64,000 nucleotides of DNA, from the NCBI GenBank assembly GCA_001599755.1, contig BCHX01000001.1, positions 2,356,001-2,420,000 on the forward strand. The letters are read 5' to 3'. Positions 20,617-31,681 of the stretch are shown here, piece by piece. A model generated the notes under the pieces. That model made no database searches. It was not told the DNA's origin and worked only from the letters and a program-made list of their open reading frames with translations. Numbering within the stretch: the first letter of the stretch is position 1; the number at the start of each line of letters is the position of its first letter. The stretch is from Gliomastix tumulicola (Eukaryota; Ascomycota; Sordariomycetes; Hypocreales; Bionectriaceae). Position numbers and translations under genes: made by a program.

Positions 20617-21631
20617 ATGGCCGCCGACCTGATCATGCCCAATATGGGCGACCCCTACCAGACATACTCCCAGACCGCAGCGGCGGCCTTCGCCGCCCAA
20701 GTCCCGCCCCAGCGACCGCAGCACATGCGCTCGCTCTCCTACCAGGTCCCTCCCCAGCAGCCCTCCTCCAACCAGGTCTCGCCTCTGAGCACGTCGGTCG
20801 AGAGACAGCACGCCTCGACCCCGTCGTCGCCCAAGGCCTATCATGCGCGTCAGGCCCGCCCCATGTACATGCCCGCCGTGCTGCGGCCGAATAGCGAGTT
20901 CACCCAGCAGAAGCTCAACTGCGCATTTGCCCCTGGCCGCGCCAACACCGTGGGCGCCGTGCCCGAGACGACGGGCGGGAGCTTCCTGGGGATCGCGGGC
21001 ATCTCTGCCATCAGCCAGCGCCTGGGCCGTCGCACAACCGGCGACAGCGCCAAATACCTTGAAGGAGACTGGGATCTGGATATCTTCCCCGAGGTAACAG
21101 ATCAGCCGACTCGACAGCACTGGAAGGTAAGCACACATCGACAGCGAGCGCGACTGGCGCACTCTTTCTTATATGCCACCCCTCCGCCCCAACCTCCCCA
21201 GCCTCCTATATCGTAATTGTGCGACATGATCCTGACATATTCCGCCATCACAGGCCGACCACGAGTCAACCGTGTGCGATGATGCCACGTGCCGCCGAAA
21301 CTTCAACTACTTTGTGCGCCGCCACCACTGCCGCCGCTGCGGCAACATCTTCTGCGACCAGCACTCCAGCTTTGAGACTCCCCTCGACCAGGACGCCAAC
21401 TTCAACCCGCGCGCAACCCCATCGCGGACCTGCCATCACTGCTTCGAGGAGTACAAGAACTGGCACAGCCGCAACAGCAGCCGGACGTCCAGCACCGCGT
21501 CCTCGGACGTGCACAACGGCACGCCCCCCACGCCCGTGGCGGCTGTCCCCGGCGGCGCTGCCATGGGGCTCCCCAAGCACGCCGACGTTGCCGCCAGCGT
21601 GCCTCGCGACTGGAACTGGAGCACCTTCTAA
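20617..21631 (+). CDS. FYVE-variant zinc finger protein
   Basis: Exons 20617-21126 and 21254-21631 (intron 127 nt) encode 295 aa. The first 165 residues are Pro/Gln/Ser-rich, with a conserved-looking block LRPNSEFTQQKLNCAFAPGR. The FYVE-like finger spans about 169-235. It has the WxxD start (W169-K-A-D172), the basic phosphoinositide-binding motif RRHHCRRCG (192-200) and a closing RTCHHC (228-233). FYVE domains bind PI3P on endosomes and vacuoles, so an endosomal or vacuolar role is likely. The finger departs from the standard spacing: the first pair is C178-x4-C183, and the fourth position is C204-x2-His207 instead of Cys. The intron falls inside the WxxD motif. The C-terminus is a Ser/Thr-rich tail ending DWNWSTF. 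Confidence 0.85.
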
Positions 21632-22603
21632 GTGGTCCCATGTGTTCACTCAGCTTTTTAACGAAGTAACGACGATCTATGACCGGCTTCGATATAGACC
21701 TGGTTTTGAAACGGTATATGACATGCTGCCGAGCAGCAATCTTGATACCGGACGGCACGGGGGGTCCCGTCGTTGTTTCGAGTCTCCCTGCTGTTTGATG
21801 CGGCATGACGCGAAACACACAAACGGCACACCCAGTCCCTCCCCCATATCACCATTCTACCTACACCAACCATCCTAATTCTTCTTCTCTCCAAGTACCA
21901 CATTTCGGTACGCGCAGCAAGGCGTTATACATATGGGTTTTGCCTGGGTCCCCTTTTCTTTCGATGAACGAGGCCTTTTTCGTTTCTTTTTCTTTTTCTC
22001 TCTCGCCCTCCGGGCAGGTCATCTCAACAGCACACGGAACGTAATAGAGGATATGGGTGGGCAGGGGTTGTGGTGTTCGGGTGGTCTTTGATACCTATAG
22101 ATGTCAGGGAAGATGAGGGTGGGAAAGGTGGAAGAGGGGTTGATTTGCGGCATCGATACCCAGTGGCTACGGCTAGTTTGATCTCTTTCGGTTTTGTTTT
22201 TCTTGTTTGCAGAGTCTGGGGTAGAACTGAATCTATTCAAGAATGAACTTTATACGAAGTTTTGTATTTGTGCTTGTCGTGCTGAGTGCTAGTAGTTTCG
22301 TGTTCCTCAGTAAGATGATGGTTGGATAATTGTCCGCGTAGTTCTGTTACATCTAGTCACAGCAAGATGGTGTATCTTCAAGACTGAATGAGTGAAATCA
22401 AGTTGTAGATTCATTCCTAGCACACCTCTAAGCCGACAATGCTGCGAAAGCTACCCATGTTTTGTTTTGTAAAATCACCAACTCCAGACGCATCGTATTT
22501 TCTCCTGATCAAACAGCAACGCCACCGCTTTAGAAGCAAAATCAACACCCTAACACACTTATCAACACTGACCTCCAATCTCCCTTTCATTTCATTATGT
22601 TCT
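21632..22603. other. Convergent 3' flanks of FYVE gene and elongase gene
   Basis: About 970 bp between two stop codons of convergent genes. It is moderately AT-rich and T-rich, with no supported ORF. Presumably 3' UTRs and terminators. Confidence 0.6.
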
Positions 22604-24089
22604 CTAGCCTCGTCGTCGGGGGCTGCGAGTAGCCTTGGCCGAGCTATCATCAACAGCGCTGCCGTCGAGCATCTTCTCGCCGCCGTACACCTCCTTCTCG
22701 ATGCTCTTGGCGGCATCCCAGCCAGCCTTCTCGGCGAGCGTGACGTTGTTGCTGAGTCTCCTGGCACCCTTGCCGACGACCTTGCCGGCGGCATTGCTGC
22801 GCTTGACATAGCTGGCGATGAAGAAGCTGACGAAGAGGTAGGTCAGCGGGGCGAGATACAGCACGTTGAGCCAGATGGCGAACGTCTCGCCGGTGGTCGC
22901 AATGCAAGGCTGGGTGATGTAGATGGTCTCTGTCTGCAGAGTGGTAGCCGCCGCAGCGGACGGGGAGGCAGAAGCATCGTTGAGGTTGCTGGCGATATTC
23001 TCGGCGCTGCCAAAGACCAGCTGCTTCAGGCTGTCGAAAGCTCCGGCAGCAGCGCTGGGCAGGACGGAGTCGGCGGGAGCAGCGGTAGTGTCAATCGGGG
23101 AGGTGGTCTCCTTGGTGAGGAGGATGGGCGCAACGTAGGACACAAAGGAGTGGCACATGGCGTACGACGCTCCAACGAGGAACTGGGTGATTTGGAGGGT
23201 GGTCAGCGTGCGCTTGATGCCCATGGGCACCTTGATCGAGAAAGCCGTGAGGGTGTAGTAAAAGTACTGCGAGCGTCCAAGTTAGCAATTGTTTGAGATC
23301 GAACTATAGGAAAGCTGGCGGAATCACCATCATGGCGTGGATGAAGGAGTTGACGAGCACAAACATCCAGATGGGCGCCGACATGTAGCGCATACCCGCC
23401 CACATGCACATCATGGCACCGGCGTGGTGGTACGTCTGCAGCGTCGAGCTGGGCTTGCCCTTGGCCAGGATGATGAAGGTGTCGAGGACCTCGTAGAACT
23501 TGCTGAGGTAGAAGATCCAGCCGTAGTACGCGAGACCCTCGTTCCACATGCGGCCGGGCGTGGTGTTCAGGGGCGCACCGTTGACCACGGCGGGGTTCTG
23601 GACGTCGCTCGTCCAGGTCGACGTGCTCTCGTCGTAGTACACCGAGTTGCCGAGGCCGCCGGCGCCGTGGAGGCGGCAGAAGCTATCGGCCGTGCCCGCG
23701 AGGCCCGAGGGACCGAAGGGGTTCACGATGCTCCTCCGCATGCCGCCGAGCATGCCCCAGAAGGTCCAGGCCGAGTAGACGGCGAGGAAGATGTTGTGGG
23801 CGACGACGAAGGCGTGGAAGGCGCCTGTCTTGCTGATGGCCCAGGGCTGCTTGCCGCGGGACTTGTTGTAGTTGTTGAGGAGCTTCACGGTGACGGCGTA
23901 GGCCGCGGCGATGGTGAGGGGCACGCGGGCGTCGAGGGCGGCCGTGAAGATGTGGCCGGGGATGTTGAAGGGATGCATGATGGAGCTGGACTCGTCGGCG
24001 GGAGGGATGATGGCGGCATTGTTGGTGGGAGGGAAGGAGAACAGGCCTGAATCAGGCATGGAGCTGATGATGTTGAATTGTTCGGACAT
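22604..24089 (-). CDS. ELO-family very-long-chain fatty acid elongase (GNS1/SUR4-like)
   Basis: Exons 24089-23328 and 23266-22604 (intron 61 nt with branch TGCTAAC) encode 474 aa. ELO proteins are ER-membrane 3-ketoacyl-CoA synthases of the fatty acid elongation cycle. Family landmarks are present: LSKFYEVLDTFIILAKGKPS (about 195-214), TLQTYHHAGAMMCMWAGMRY (216-235), and NSFIHAMMYFYYTL across the splice junction. The catalytic HxxHH box is here QTYHH (Gln218, His221, His222), so the first His is replaced by Gln. This variant is known to me from a fungal ELO branch. The protein is longer than yeast ELO2/3: it has an insertion between two membrane segments, from about residue 310 (TTSPIDTTAAPADS..), and a charged C-terminal tail ending SPRRRG, which could serve ER retention. 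Substrate range cannot be read from sequence. Confidence 0.9.
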
Positions 24090-25835
24090 GGTTGAGGTCT
24101 GTGGCTCGAGAAGCTCGAGACTGTCTGCGAATTGGTCGTCGAACTAGGTGAGATCCTAGAGTATCACTCGGGGAGCTCTGATGGTGAGAGCTTGGGGGCC
24201 AGAGACAGTGAGAAGCTCTCTACGAGGTCTCTACCTTGTCTGTAAAACGGAAGGAAGTTGGCGAGGAAGGAACAATGAAGAATGGCCAGAACGAAAGAAG
24301 GAAGGAAGGAAGGAGGAATGGAGGGTGTAAAACGGTTTGAGACAGCAGGAACACAAGAAACAATTTCACCACTGGAGGAGATCTCAGAACCAGGACTCGA
24401 GAAAACGGGCGGGATGGAGGAGGGTCCCCGGAACACGGAGAGCTCAACAAGATACCGGAAGAGGGTTACGCCTGGGCAGAGCTACGGGCTGCAGGTACTA
24501 ATTTGGCGAGCTCCCGGGACCTCGGTCGAGGGCAATGACGCCAAAGAGGGTACGACGACTTTCCAGGGTCGCTACCCGCGGGGGCCGTAATGAAGTGCGC
24601 GGCCGACGAGGTACCTGTTGGGCCCAGACGAAGTGTCGTCCTCCGGCTGGAGCTTGTACTCGCGTGTAAGCCGTCATGTACCTTGCCTGGCATGTCTTGG
24701 GGGGTCCCTTGTCAGGGTCGGGCATGTTCAGAAATCGAAACCCGGTGTGGGTGGGGGTGTATCTCTCTCTTTGCCTCTTTTGCAGGGCTCGCTCTGATCA
24801 ATTTTCCTCACTTGCATCATCTGTTGGTGGCGATCACTGATCAACGCCAGAACCTGTTGATCCGAACGCAACACAACGTGCTCGGGCATGCTGACGAATG
24901 ACACCATGCATTTTCAAGGGTAGAAACCGGCATCCCTGGTTAGAATTGCGTGAGAGTATTCAGATCGAGCCTCGGCATGCCTTCGCTGGACCTGGGACGA
25001 CAGACAATCCGGCCAGGGGGCTCATCTCGTGTCGTCCTTCCAGAAAAGTCGAGGAAAAAAATAAAACAAAATTAGAGATGTCGACGCCGGGCATCAGGCA
25101 GGGATGCTAATTGGTCCCTGGATCGGGTGGAACCCCTGCAAAGCCCACTAAGAGCGAATAGTCGCGGGAAACGCCCACCCCTGCCCCAAAGATCTGCTAA
25201 GAAAAACCCGTCAACCTCGCAAAGAGGCTGCCAATTGAGATCTCTCGCGATTGCGCTCTCACGTGCTTGTCGCAGCCTCTACTTTTGTAAGTGACCGGAG
25301 TACGGAAATTAAACGAGATTCGACCAGCCGAGGCATCTGGACATCGTCAGCACCTTGATGACTCCATCTCTGCCCGTCCGCTCCGGCGGGGTCGCCAATT
25401 GAGGTTCCCCCCAACCTGGCACTTTCACTGCGAAACAGGCAAACAGAGCTTTTTTGTTGGGGGACGCTAATGTCGGTTCTGTGCCTTCACCGGGTCCCTC
25501 CCCTTGGCTCCCTATTTTTTTCGGTCCCCCTTTTTCGCCCTGCTTCGGCTCTGCTGCGTCACGTCGCATTGCATTCCAGGGCACAAAAGTGTCGCCTCCC
25601 GCAGCACTGCTCTTCCATTCGTCCTGACGGTATGACCGTCGGTGAGATCATTGATTTTCGCACCTCCGCTCAACAGTTTCTCGGCTCTGGTGGCGAACTG
25701 CATCTTCGGGTTGCTGTCTCGATAGGGAAACCTCCTCGGTCCATGGAACGCACAAGTTGTCAATTGGCTTGTGGTAAGGTCTAGGAGCTGTAGGATGGCA
25801 TGCTGACTCATGAAGTTTATACTGAAAGGAGCTGT
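24090..25835. other. Intergenic: elongase promoter and carboxypeptidase Y 3' flank
   Basis: About 1.75 kb without a supported gene. It contains a GAA/GGAA purine repeat (24293-24316) and GGTAC words at about 24495 and 24611. ORFs here are short and without motifs. Confidence 0.55.
24293..24316. repeat. GGAA-type purine repeat
   Basis: Imperfect tandem GAAG/GGAA units about 200 bp upstream of the elongase start codon, all purine on the plus strand. Confidence 0.8.
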
Positions 25836-27568
25836 CTATGCCCAGAATTCGCCCCGAACCCATCGGTTGATCATGTCATTCGCAGCCCGCGGCTGGTCGT
25901 GTGGCACGAGGTGGCCTGCCTCGTACAGTTGCAGAAACGTAAAGTTGTGACTGCTCTTCACCCGGCCATACGGCGGCTCATCCTCCTCGCCCTCCGGCGG
26001 GAAGAGATGCTCGAACTCGGCCGCGTTGAACTCCTCCTTGTGCGCCCACTCCAGCTGCTCGGTCCATGCGTGGATGCCCAGCCAGTTGCAGATGAAGTCC
26101 GCGTCCCCCGCGTAAATGAGCGTCGGGATCTCCCTCTCGAGCACGACGGCGTGCCTCCTGTAGATGGGCTTCATCCAGTCCCCCGTCATCATGAACGCGC
26201 GGTTCACCCGCCAGTTGCAGCTGCCGTACTCGTCCACCTCGGCGCCCACGGCCTCCTGGACATCCGCCCTGTTCAGGTACTCCGTCGCGTACGAGATCTC
26301 GGCGTAGCAGAGGTCGGCCTGGTTCTCGCACGGGTCGCGGATGTCGTACGGGTTGGTTCCCGTGCTGGTGTATGGGATCACCTGCGACTGCTGGCAGTAG
26401 ATGAAGGCCGGCAGGCAGAGCCACCTGCTCTCCGTCTCGTAGCAGCGCCTGATGAGGTATTCGCACCGCGGCAGCGCCCGCTCCATGGACGCGCACTGCT
26501 CCGGCTCAATGACGGGTGCATATCCTCCGGCTCCGTCACAGGCGTACGGCTTGTACGAGGGGTACTGCCGCAGATTGTCAGACAGCCCGTTGCCCACGAC
26601 GGCACTCTTCAAGTTGATGTTGGTATGCGCATGCGACAGGATCTCCGCTGCAAACGCCGGCACGTAGTGACCCCCGTACGACTCCCCCACGAGATGAAAG
26701 TCCTGATGCGCGTACTCGGGGAACTGGTGGAAGAACAGGCTGAGCAGGGCGTGCACGTCCTGCGCGGCGTCGTCCGTCGAGTCGACGTCCTTGCCGCTGT
26801 ACGAGAAGCCCACGTTGACGGGCTGCTCGAGGAAGATGACCGAGGCGTTCGTGTTCCACGCGTGCGGGTTGAAGACGGGCGTAATGGACTCGTCGATGTG
26901 CGACGGCCCGAGCTCGAAAAAGAGGCCGATCATGGAGGAGCAGCCTGGGCCACCGTTGAGCCAGAGGATGACCGGGTCAGTGGCTGGATCGTTGCGTGAC
27001 TCGAAGAACCCTTGTGTGTGTGATATCATGTTAGTCACTTGGGACAGAGATCTGTCTAAGTACTGTGAGGCTTACAGAAGAAGAGGTGCTTGTCTTCTTC
27101 GAAAGCGTCTAGATAGCCACTGTACTGCTTCACCGTGTCCACACCGAGCTTGGATGGATCAACATGTCTGGCTCGCAGGGCATAGTTGCCGAAGTCGAAA
27201 TCACCATCCACCCTCTGACCTCCCTGAGTGACGATGTCGCCGCCAACCTCAGCTCCCTTCAGGTGGAAGTCCCATTCGCTATCAGACCTCCGCATGCCCT
27301 TCTTGGGAGACCTGCCGCCTGAGGCCTTGATCTGACTGACGATGTCGTCAATAGCATCAGGGGCAATGCTGGCAACCTCCCCCCAGACTGCCCGGATCTC
27401 ATCTGATGCCTCTCCCCACAGACTCTCGAGGGAACCCAACCAGGTGTCGGGCTCGGGCATCGCGGATGGATGCTTGCCATGAGTACGTTGCCCTCCCAGA
27501 ATCTTCTGGTCCTGGGCAGCTGCCACAGACAAGGTTGTAGCGAGGATTGATACTCTGGACAGCCGCAT
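25836..27568 (-). CDS. cpyA: Vacuolar serine carboxypeptidase Y precursor (S10)
   Basis: Exons 27568-27076 and 27010-25836 (intron 65 nt) encode 555 aa. The protein is a zymogen: a signal peptide (MRLSRVSILATTLSVAAA), a propeptide of about 120 residues, and a mature enzyme beginning near VDPSKLGVDTVKQYSGYLD, the position where CPY proteins mature. S10 landmarks are the oxyanion/substrate loop LNGGPGCSS; the nucleophile in GESYGG (about residue 275); the catalytic Asp in GDADFICNWLG (about 470); and the catalytic His in YEAGHLVPHDQP (about 531). Several Cys pairs and Asn glycosylation sites (HNFTF, NTNAS) fit a secreted or vacuolar glycoprotein. It should degrade peptides from their C-termini in the vacuole. 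The intron splits a Trp codon (LFFWFFESR). The plus-strand 399-aa ORF inside is a shadow. Confidence 0.94.
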
Positions 27569-27937
27569 GGTTGACAGTGTGCAGCCCCGACTCCAAGCCG
27601 TGACACGACAAGACTATGGGCACAGTCGGATGGGGTTGAAACTCAGACAATCTAGGCTTGAAAACAATCGCTCAAATTAGAAATCAAGACAATTACACGA
27701 CAATGATAATGTATTGGCTAGAGATGCGTTTGCCGTCGGAGCAGCGTTCACCTGTATCCGGCACGACGTCACCTCCGCAATTGGCCATCGGCTCCGATAT
27801 CGACTCGGGCTTGCCGTTGCCGTCGCTCTCGGCCGAAAAACAGCCCGGTGGTCGGCCCCTCCCAAGAAGAGGCCTTTGGCTCGTATATCAACTGGTACGT
27901 GATCTCGTATCTCTTTTCTTCCTGTTTCAGTCTAAAT
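27569..27937. other. Short intergenic: CPY promoter and TrpRS 3' flank
   Basis: 369 bp between the CPY start and the tryptophanyl-tRNA synthetase stop, both minus strand. No ORF or motif stands out. Confidence 0.6.
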
Positions 27938-29877
27938 CTACGACCCTTCGGCAGCCTTGGCTTCTTTTGCCGCTGCCTTCTCTGCCTTCTCCCGGGCGAT
28001 CTTCTCCAACTTGGCCTGCTTCTTCAGCGCATTCTTCGTTGGCGCACCATCCGCGGCAGAAGCGTCCTTTGCATCGCCATCTGCCGCCTTCGTGACAGGG
28101 ACGACAAGGTCGGCACGAGGTACCTTCGGGTTCCCTTTCCACTCGAGTGGCCTGGTCCTCATGAATTCGTCTACGACGGCGTCTGTCACCTTGCCTCTTC
28201 TCTCCTGGAAGCTGAGCACGTAGTCCTGGAGGTGCTTGATGCAGATTGCTTTCATCTACTGAGATATTAGCATCCGTACAGGTGTAAAGTTGTGGTTGTG
28301 AGGGGGATCATACCTCGCCAGTCAGGAGAGCGCCGCTCCTGTAGTCTACAGCGAGCTTGGCCAGTTCCTATTGTCTGTGTGAGTGAATAGATCTCTCGTC
28401 ATTCGACAGTAATTGGCTCTCACCTCATCATCTTCGAGGAAGAATTGAAGATATTGGTATGCGACGTCGACATCTGGGTTTCCACCTAGTTCGCGGTGCT
28501 CCTCCATTGTCTCCTGGCCTCCAGAGAACGCATACCTATGTCTCGAGTCAGCAGCCGTCACTGACTATCCAGGGCAGAACTCTGTTACGCACTTGTTGAT
28601 CTTAGTCTTGATCGACTTGGCAGTGTCGTTGAGGAAAATAGCAGACGTCAGGTCGCTAGCGGACATCTTGGAGCCCGGCCCCTGCAAAGCGTCGAGGAAT
28701 CTCATATGAATCAACGACGGCTTAGCATAGTGAAGACCAGCCGCGACATCTCGCGTTAGGCGGAAGTAGGGGTCTTGGTCAATGGCACAAGGAATGGCCT
28801 AGGGTCCGTTAGCACGTCTTGTTACTGGGGCCTTCAAGCTTGACGAAGACTGGCTGCTTACCGCTGGGATCTTCGCCGTCTTCTTCTCGTCATCACCAAA
28901 AATGTGAGGGAATGACGTTGCGAAAGCTGTTGCTCCCTGGATCGACGCGAAATGGATTTTTCCAATGTTGGAGCTTTTCGTTGAGGTCAGCGTCGCCACT
29001 CATCTTACAACCAGAGGGAGTAAAGGGCCAATCTCACCTGCCGTCGAAGCCGAAGATGGCTCTCGCAGTGTTGTACGTGACACGCTTTGCGAAACGGACG
29101 ATGTTCCTGTAGAACGCGCCCCCCACGTACTCAAAGTCAGAGAAGATGAAGGTCTTCTTGGGGTCAAAGCCGATGGCAATGATATCCATGGCGTTTGTCC
29201 GGCTGTAGCCCATGACCTCCTCGACAGTTCGCTTCTCTGAGAAGAGGAACTTCTCATCTGTCGACTGAGTAAGCACAACTGTTGCAGGTCTGGATTAGGG
29301 GCCGACACTTACCATCCGTCAACATGATGATCAGGGGCACATCGAGGGTGTCCTGAAGCCACCTTCCCATACGTGTTAGTCGTGTGCGAAACCAGCTTTG
29401 AGAGGAAGGCGTCTCTCACTTGACAAAGTCAAAGACCTGAGTATGGCCAACATGCATGCTGTCACTGCTCGGCCCGCGACCAGTGTACAGGAAGAACGGC
29501 TCATTCTAAGACAGCATTAGACCATCCTGCCTCCATCACCCTAGGAACGGGAAGAAAATCACCTTCTCATATCGATCCAGAATAGCGTTCAAGTCCCGAT
29601 GGCTGAAGACGATCTGGCGACGCATGAAGCGGTGCGGCTTCACCCCCGTGACCCTCTCCCAGCGCTCCAGCAGGGCATCGTCGATGAGCGACGTGCCGAA
29701 CTCGCTGGTGAGCTTCTTGTAGTCAATGGCCTTAACCTTGCCGTCCTCGCCGACCTCGCCCGACACAGACCAGGGGTTGATGTCCTGCCCGGCCTTCTTG
29801 GCCACGGGATCTGTCTCGGTGCCGTCCACCGTTGGCAGTGGCTGCTCGCTGGCGGGTGGGTTCGAGGGCTCAGCCAT
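27938..29877 (-). CDS. WRS1: Cytosolic tryptophanyl-tRNA synthetase, nine exons
   Basis: Charges tRNA-Trp for cytosolic translation. I reconstruct nine exons: 29877-29563, 29505-29420, 29362-29313, 29257-29038, 28973-28862, 28798-28593, 28535-28424, 28367-28314 and 28255-27938. The eight introns are 55-64 nt, and the total is 490 aa. Class I landmarks are in place: YTGRGPSSDSMHVGHTQVFD with the HIGH-like HVGH; LTDDEKFLFSEKRTVEEV; AIPCAIDQDPYFRLTRDVA; and the KMSKS-like loop GPGSKMSAS, the usual eukaryotic form. The C-terminus is Lys/Ala-rich (KNALKKQAKLEKIAREKAEK), probably tRNA- or ribosome-interacting. An upstream in-frame Met (30012) would add 45 hydrophobic/Pro-rich residues without basic character, so it is unlikely to be a mitochondrial presequence; I prefer MAEPSN. 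The gene is divergent from SDO1, with 0.5 kb between starts. Confidence 0.95.
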
Positions 29878-30387
29878 TGTGAGAAGTGGTGGTGATGGCA
29901 GAGGGGCACCGCAGGTGGGAGGGCTCGCAGAAGGGACAGAAAGTGGCCAAGGTTGAGTCACAATGATCAAAGGGAGATCTATGGAAAAAAATAAGAACAA
30001 GGCACAGATCACAGTGAGGCCACGAATTAAGGTAACGTCTCGATTGGAGTGAGTCAGGGCCTCTCCAGTCCGTTGCCCGCCGTAGTTAGATTTGGAAGGC
30101 GGGGCAGCAAAGAAAACTTGAGGGAGGCGATGGCGGGGTCATTTTTTTCAAATTTGGGTCCTCCATATTACTGAGGCGTCACTTCCTAACCTACTACCTA
30201 ATTCTTGGTATGATGATATAAGCTGCCACCTGGGCTACCTAACTCATTGCTGTGCTATTTAATCCTTTTCATTTTTTCTCATACTCTCTGTGCTCTCCAT
30301 TCCAGCGTCTAGCCAGCTCATGATCCATCGCCCTCCCTCTACGATTCTTCCCTCCGCCGCACACACAACAACCCACAACCGCCCACC
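29878..30387. promoter_or_regulatory. Bidirectional promoter region WRS1/SDO1
   Basis: 510 bp separate the divergent start codons of tryptophanyl-tRNA synthetase and SDO1, so one region probably drives both translation genes. It contains CCTAACCTACTACCTAATTC near 30188 and a T-rich, pyrimidine-rich leader (30255-30380) before SDO1. No specific factor site is assigned. Confidence 0.45.
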
Positions 30388-31329
30388 ATGTCGCGCCAAA
30401 TCAACCAGCCCTCCAACCAGATCAAGCTCACCAACGTCTCCCTCGTGCGCCTCAAGAAGGGCAAGAAGCGCTTCGAGATCGCCTGCTACAAGAACAAGGT
30501 CCTCGAGTGGCGCTCCGGCATCGAGACGGACCTCGACAACGTCCTCCAGATCCCCAACGTCTTCCTCAACGTCTCCAAGGGCCAGACGGCGCCCAAGGAG
30601 GATCTGGAGAAGGCCTTCGGCAAGGGCAAGCCGACCGACGACATCATCCTCGAGATCCTGAAGAAGGGCGAGCTGCAGGTCGGCGGGAAGGAGCGCGCCG
30701 CGCAGCTGGAGCGCATACACAACGAGGTGGTGGGCATCGTGGCGAGCAAGCTGGTCGACCCGCGGACGAAGCGGGTGTACACGTTTGGCATGATGGAGAA
30801 GGCGCTCGACATGCTGAGCTCGCAGGCGCACAATAATGCCGAGAACAAGGGGAGTGCTCCGGGGAGCGCTGCAGACACTCCGGCGACGGGTGAGGAGGGG
30901 GAGGCAAAGCCCAAGGCCAAGGAACACAGCTGGACGGGCGTGGTGACGACCAAGTCGGCCAAGAGCCAGGCCCTAGAGGCTATGAAGGCTCTTATTGCTC
31001 ACCAGCCCATCCCCGTTGCAAGGGCAAGGATGAGACTACGCATCACGTGCTCTACGAGTGTCCTGAAGCAGGCTGTCAAGGGCGACAAAAGCGCTTCTAA
31101 AGACGACGATGAGGACGGCGGGGAGAAGAAGGCGCCGGGGACGGTCAAGGATAGGATACTGAGCTTTGTCGAGCAGGTTGAGACCCAAGACGTCATGGGA
31201 TCGGAGTGGGAGGTTGTCGGCTTCGTGGAACCGGGAGCCTTCAAGGCCTTGTCAGATTTCCTCGCCAACGAGACCAGAGGGCAAGGCCGTGCCGAGGTGT
31301 TGGATATGGCTATCACGCATGAAGACTGA
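30388..31329 (+). CDS. SDO1: SBDS-family 60S ribosome maturation factor SDO1
   Basis: Single exon, 313 aa. SDO1/SBDS works with the GTPase Efl1 to release Tif6/eIF6 from pre-60S subunits. The N-terminal FYSH domain is clear: IKLTNVSLVRLKKGKKRFEI, CYKNKVLEWRSGIETDLDNV and VFLNVSKGQTAPKEDLEKAF. The middle helical domain follows (VGGKERAAQLERIHNEVVGI, ASKLVDPRTKRVYTFGMMEK). The C-terminal domain is recognisable as PIPVARARMRLRIT and WEVVGFVEPGAFKALSDFL. Yeast and human proteins are about 250 aa. The extra 60 residues come from two low-complexity insertions: about 147-190 (NNAENKGSAPGSAADTPATG onward) and about 231-252 (GDKSASKDDDEDGGEKKAPG). The gene shares a promoter with WRS1 and converges on RPS18. 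Confidence 0.95.
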   Translation: MSRQINQPSNQIKLTNVSLVRLKKGKKRFEIACYKNKVLEWRSGIETDLDNVLQIPNVFLNVSKGQTAPKEDLEKAFGKGKPTDDIILEILKKGELQVGGKERAAQLERIHNEVVGIVASKLVDPRTKRVYTFGMMEKALDMLSSQAHNNAENKGSAPGSAADTPATGEEGEAKPKAKEHSWTGVVTTKSAKSQALEAMKALIAHQPIPVARARMRLRITCSTSVLKQAVKGDKSASKDDDEDGGEKKAPGTVKDRILSFVEQVETQDVMGSEWEVVGFVEPGAFKALSDFLANETRGQGRAEVLDMAITHED

Positions 31330-31681
31330 GTCCATAGCGCAAAGGAAAAAAAAGAGACTTGATACCCACAAGCCAAACTATTTCAAATCCCACAATCGTA
31401 GCCCTTGTCGAGGGCCGTTCATACGACGAACATACACGGCCGCCGGACACCTTGAATCCATCAAGCATCCTACAAGCAACTTCAAGTCTACTCGAGGCAA
31501 TGATCATGTTACTTTGAATGCGTTGCTTTTAGTTTTTAGTGACTCTGATACTAGAGTACATTTTCCGAGAATTTCGTTAGACCCCAAAAGCAAGTTCCGT
31601 TCCAAATCATGCTCAGAAAGATGGAGAACCCAGCCGTCACGCCATGTCCACCCAGTATTGCCGTACTCCGCCGCGTCACGC
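31330..31681. terminator. Convergent 3' flanks of SDO1 and RPS18
   Basis: 352 bp between two convergent stop codons. No ORF of note. Presumably overlapping or abutting 3' UTRs with poly(A) sites for both genes. Confidence 0.45.

Noticed and set aside
25800..26999. 399-codon plus-strand ORF inside carboxypeptidase Y
   Set aside because: Opposite-strand shadow; the S10 catalytic triad lies on the minus strand.
29878..30012. 45-residue N-terminal extension of tryptophanyl-tRNA synthetase as a mitochondrial presequence
   Set aside because: Contains no basic residues before the usual start and is hydrophobic/Pro-rich.
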